Part shown: positions 8,301-9,444 of the stretch, in pieces
How the letters are laid out: each line of letters starts with the position of its first letter
Numbering within the stretch: the first letter of the stretch is position 1
Source of the DNA: Bdellovibrionales bacterium
GTDB taxonomy: Bacteria; Bdellovibrionota; Bacteriovoracia; Bacteriovoracales; Bacteriovoracaceae
Assembly: GCA_030633015.1 (NCBI GenBank)
Contig: DAOVTR010000038.1
Span: 1 to 9,444, forward strand
Length of the DNA: 9,444 nucleotides
Direction of reading: 5' to 3'
Notes under the pieces: model-generated
Database searches by the model: none
What the model was told of the DNA's origin: nothing
Seen by the model: the letters and a program-made list of their open reading frames with translations, nothing else
Position numbers and translations under genes: made by a program

Positions 8301-9065
8301 TGGGATCCAGCTGAAGAGGACTACTACTTTGATATTGGAAAAAGTTTTCTAGTTGATAGATTTGAATCGGGAGCAAAAATTGGAACTGCCTCTAATACTG
8401 ACAACCATTGTATTGGTGATGGCAATGGCCCATATGATTGTATTGGCACATTTTACGTATCTACTGAAATAGGTGCTGCTCCTAAAGATACCATCTATTA
8501 TGAATTAGGTAGTAATCATGCGACTCTAACATATAGTAGGGCATACTATAATGATCTTTGGATAAATAAATCTCCAGATGGAAATCCACAAAACATTTGG
8601 GAAAAAGTAGACTATTTAGAACTATCAACTTTTTCTAATTTATCTGATAAGATTTTTTCTAATGAGGCTTATCTTCCTCCTGCAAAACTAGAGGATCCTG
8701 AACTTAGAAAAAGATTTTGTACAGATAGATCAATTACAATTGGTGCTAATACTTACAGTGGACGGCTTGGTTCAAGGCAGGAGTTTATTGTAATGGGAGG
8801 TTGGAATGAGCAGCAATCCCCCCTTGATATAAAGCAGATTGCCCAACGAGTAGACTACACCGGAGATAAAACTCAATTTGGTTGCAATACTGAAGAAGCA
8901 AGAGATACAAGAGTTCCTTATCAACCAGTATTTGGCACACCTTCAAATCTTAATGAAAATAATTATCCGTCACTTGCTCGATCTGATGAAGATCTTGCAA
9001 CGGGAAGACATGAATACTTTCCTCACTTTTTAAGAACAGGATCCTATTCCAACAACGCTGCTTAA
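5376..9065 (+). CDS. Giant surface lipoprotein: about six FN3-like domains plus SUMF/FGE-like C-terminal domain, interrupted by a stop
   Basis: The 1229-residue reading frame starts with a lipoprotein signal (MKLSILKLTLTAALLLGFFG, Cys21; the FFGC lipobox is slightly atypical). A short acidic linker follows, then about six fibronectin III-like units at about 45-160, 162-318 (with a helical insert), 326-440, 443-570, 573-715 and 720-885. Several open with F-x-G-(I/V/P) (FEGVFS, FSGITS, FNGITD, FAGPYP) and close with a GL-x-(T)-T-x-Y-x-F type strand (ISGLTTGETYYFAM, LTGLAKHTQYRFYV, ITGLEPDTNYVFAM). From about 892 the sequence changes character (PPPNMSFVHRYMFNKHQC, YRCLYNGVGA, LVDRFESGA, paired Cys). 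It then reads RLGSRQEFIVMGGW near 1130, the position of the R-L-P-T-x-x-E-(W/F)-E motif of SUMF/FGE domains. Catalytic residues cannot be judged here, so a binding role is as likely as enzymatic. A TAA at 9063-9065 ends the frame before the SUMF core is complete. The family assignment is from motif reading. Confidence 0.8.
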   Translation: MKLSILKLTLTAALLLGFFGCVGAIKEDKDDVSVDDSSLIADPTFSFQGIVSGEAASDSMITLHFPPAVLLDASEVDEQEAPEGSTHVNFTYKITRDGSEDPIANFVDANLSVNPEGNYMVSVATDGRGDCGTYNVTATKADSLEARSGSNFFRICSKDEFYPVFEGVFSTTPLSGCDLYTGVTLNWRVAEKSPELVEEIDRYNDLKTENLTKFSQGEIDSTTFLANSAIYDAALATLNEYAPDTYLIFYETSEEALLTKLNEENPTANNTVVNANDTSISISGLTTGETYYFAMRSATSLITATSQKNIERNVEILAYDVPQVQTINFSGITSVDIPQNVDGYNSATVRYTTCEGCDTYYYYALDNADPTNPLIINIDDDTPTAIIDLNSTPINPSSYTLTGLAKHTQYRFYVVGINACGAAGSPEVAGQSLYQLERTTPPIAPFNGITDIETAGGSLDRLEISWDLPNDTNGVYDLYAVYLTDSDGNEIAQLTNTPEATDPYIEPTDNISIASIQSITILNVDAGENASNPNEYCFTVAPKESDFNGPGGVGREMPLADRQIVCKNFYYQAPTFAGPYPGTCNSTSSTFEVSYPIPDDGTYSQFRLFYKIDEGETELDYDLAEADTNGLVVLGKGVGTTFTRIEFDYDPLATPSVATPAFAGPVSSNPFTITGLEPDTNYVFAMETYFDPDGAGAAPPYFVRPVVLRSCRTEKPDVVHEGWDHIMALGVKTNGLDSGSKIREKISSSTKASLNTLQSGLASDQDRLEWWFMEEDPTAPPTEGYVFFSWFDFKFSGLGTYANSLANNGSTIEYIIYRSLNDDMTGASEIGSIAVTEDVYLYHFIDEDIPFGSKKYYYQVKLRIDGIDLVFASINPIDNEINEANAILEVIIPPPNMSFVHRYMFNKHQCTRINTALFHGGHVFDDLSDNGEMDYSVTTGYEKRGARGSYFNAPSDKNYDISNNYRCLYNGVGAYWDPAEEDYYFDIGKSFLVDRFESGAKIGTASNTDNHCIGDGNGPYDCIGTFYVSTEIGAAPKDTIYYELGSNHATLTYSRAYYNDLWINKSPDGNPQNIWEKVDYLELSTFSNLSDKIFSNEAYLPPAKLEDPELRKRFCTDRSITIGANTYSGRLGSRQEFIVMGGWNEQQSPLDIKQIAQRVDYTGDKTQFGCNTEEARDTRVPYQPVFGTPSNLNENNYPSLARSDEDLATGRHEYFPHFLRTGSYSNNAA

Positions 9066-9444
9066 CACTCAATCCAGCTCTGTTTTTCAAAATTTGGACT
9101 ACAAGACTATGTTGGAAATGAACTTGAAGCAACTGATGACTGGTTTAAAAATGCAGCAGATACCACATTTAAATTAGATATTTTTAAAACTCCCGAAGAG
9201 ATAAAGCAGTATTGGAGAAATGTAGTTCCTCTTCCTGATGATTCTGATCCGGCCAACTACTACTACAGTGAATTTAACCTGAATTTTAGAGGTGGTACAT
9301 CTAACTACATATATACAATTCAGGATTCAATTTATTTCTATAATCCACTGGCTGGACTCTATTTTGGATGTAATGAAAATATTTGGGGATATGATCCGGC
9401 CAATACTGGTTGGCGTTGTTATGACAATTCTGGTGGAACAGGAT
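9066..9444 (+). pseudogene. In-frame continuation of the giant lipoprotein after the TAA stop (SUMF/FGE-like core), runs off the window
   Basis: The same frame as the upstream gene is open for all 126 codons after the stop, with no ATG, GTG or TTG that could start it separately. It encodes CFSKFGLQDYVGNELEATDD, which lines up with the SUMF/FGE signature C-x-S-x-(F/Y)-G-(L/V)-x-D-M-x-G-N-V-x-E-W. Later come YFGCNENIWGYDPANTGW and further Gly/Cys-rich sequence typical of the end of this fold. Upstream and downstream halves together make one domain, so this is the rest of the same gene. Explanations are a nonsense mutation (for example CAA to TAA), a sequencing error, or a pair of compensating single-base indels. 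The third is conceivable because the +1 frame reads naturally from 9061 to 9093 (LNTQSSSVFQN). The conserved C-x-S-x-F-G lies in the original frame, which favours a single substitution. Confidence 0.75.

Noticed and set aside
9061..9093. Programmed frameshifting as the cause of the stop at 9063
   Set aside because: It would need two opposite shifts, there is no slippery heptamer at the first site, and the conserved Cys-x-Ser-x-Phe-Gly stays in the original frame. A single base change is simpler.
8950..9132. A minus-strand frame over the interrupted end of the large lipoprotein gene, considered as a possible inserted gene explaining the break
   Set aside because: The plus-strand frame carries the SUMF-like motif on both sides of the stop, and there is no inserted DNA, repeat or target duplication.
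1..9444. CRISPR arrays, tRNA or rRNA genes, insertion sequences
   Set aside because: I saw no regular direct repeats, cloverleaf-like sequences, transposase-like translations or paired terminal inverted repeats.

Overview
The window is strongly AT-rich DNA from what looks like a Gram-negative predatory or bdellovibrio-like bacterium (Bdellovibrionota, perhaps a Bacteriovorax/Halobacteriovorax relative). The clues are AT-rich codon use, outer-membrane barrels and lipoproteins in most genes, MotA beside a FliF-like protein, and a giant lipoprotein joining fibronectin III-like domains to a degenerate formylglycine-generating-enzyme (SUMF/FGE-like) domain. I recall that last design as typical of that group. 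The taxonomic call is inference, not proof.

Layout. Positions 1-203 (minus) hold the first 67 codons of a MotA/PomA-type stator gene cut by the window edge. Positions 295-1782 (plus) hold a secreted protein with a Lys/Pro-rich middle and a C-terminal beta-barrel. It converges on, and overlaps by 4 bases, a minus-strand operon of three genes transcribed from about 5030 down to 1779. In order these are a PEGA/coiled-coil/TPR outer-membrane lipoprotein (3996-5012), a membrane protein that seems to fuse the FliF C-terminal periplasmic domain and membrane helix to a FliG-like cytoplasmic part (2383-3999), and a small outer-membrane beta-barrel (1779-2408). The operon genes overlap by 4 and 26 bases, which points to translational coupling. 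From 5376 a plus-strand gene runs to the right edge and encodes the giant FN3/SUMF-like lipoprotein. An in-frame TAA at 9063-9065 interrupts it, but coding clearly continues in the same frame to the end of the window.

The 351-base divergent spacer (5025-5375) carries, on each strand, a sequence resembling a flagellar sigma-28 (FliA) promoter: TAAA, exactly 15 bases, then a CGA-centred -10. Each lies a sensible distance from its gene.

The main idea is that the minus-strand genes encode a trans-envelope, flagellum-derived machine other than the flagellum itself. It would have a reduced FliF-FliG rotor-like protein in the inner membrane, a PEGA/TPR lipoprotein, one or two outer-membrane barrels, and a MotA-type stator encoded next door, possibly co-regulated with a large surface lipoprotein by the flagellar sigma factor. 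Surface gliding is one possible role. Domain calls were made by reading the translations, without database searches.
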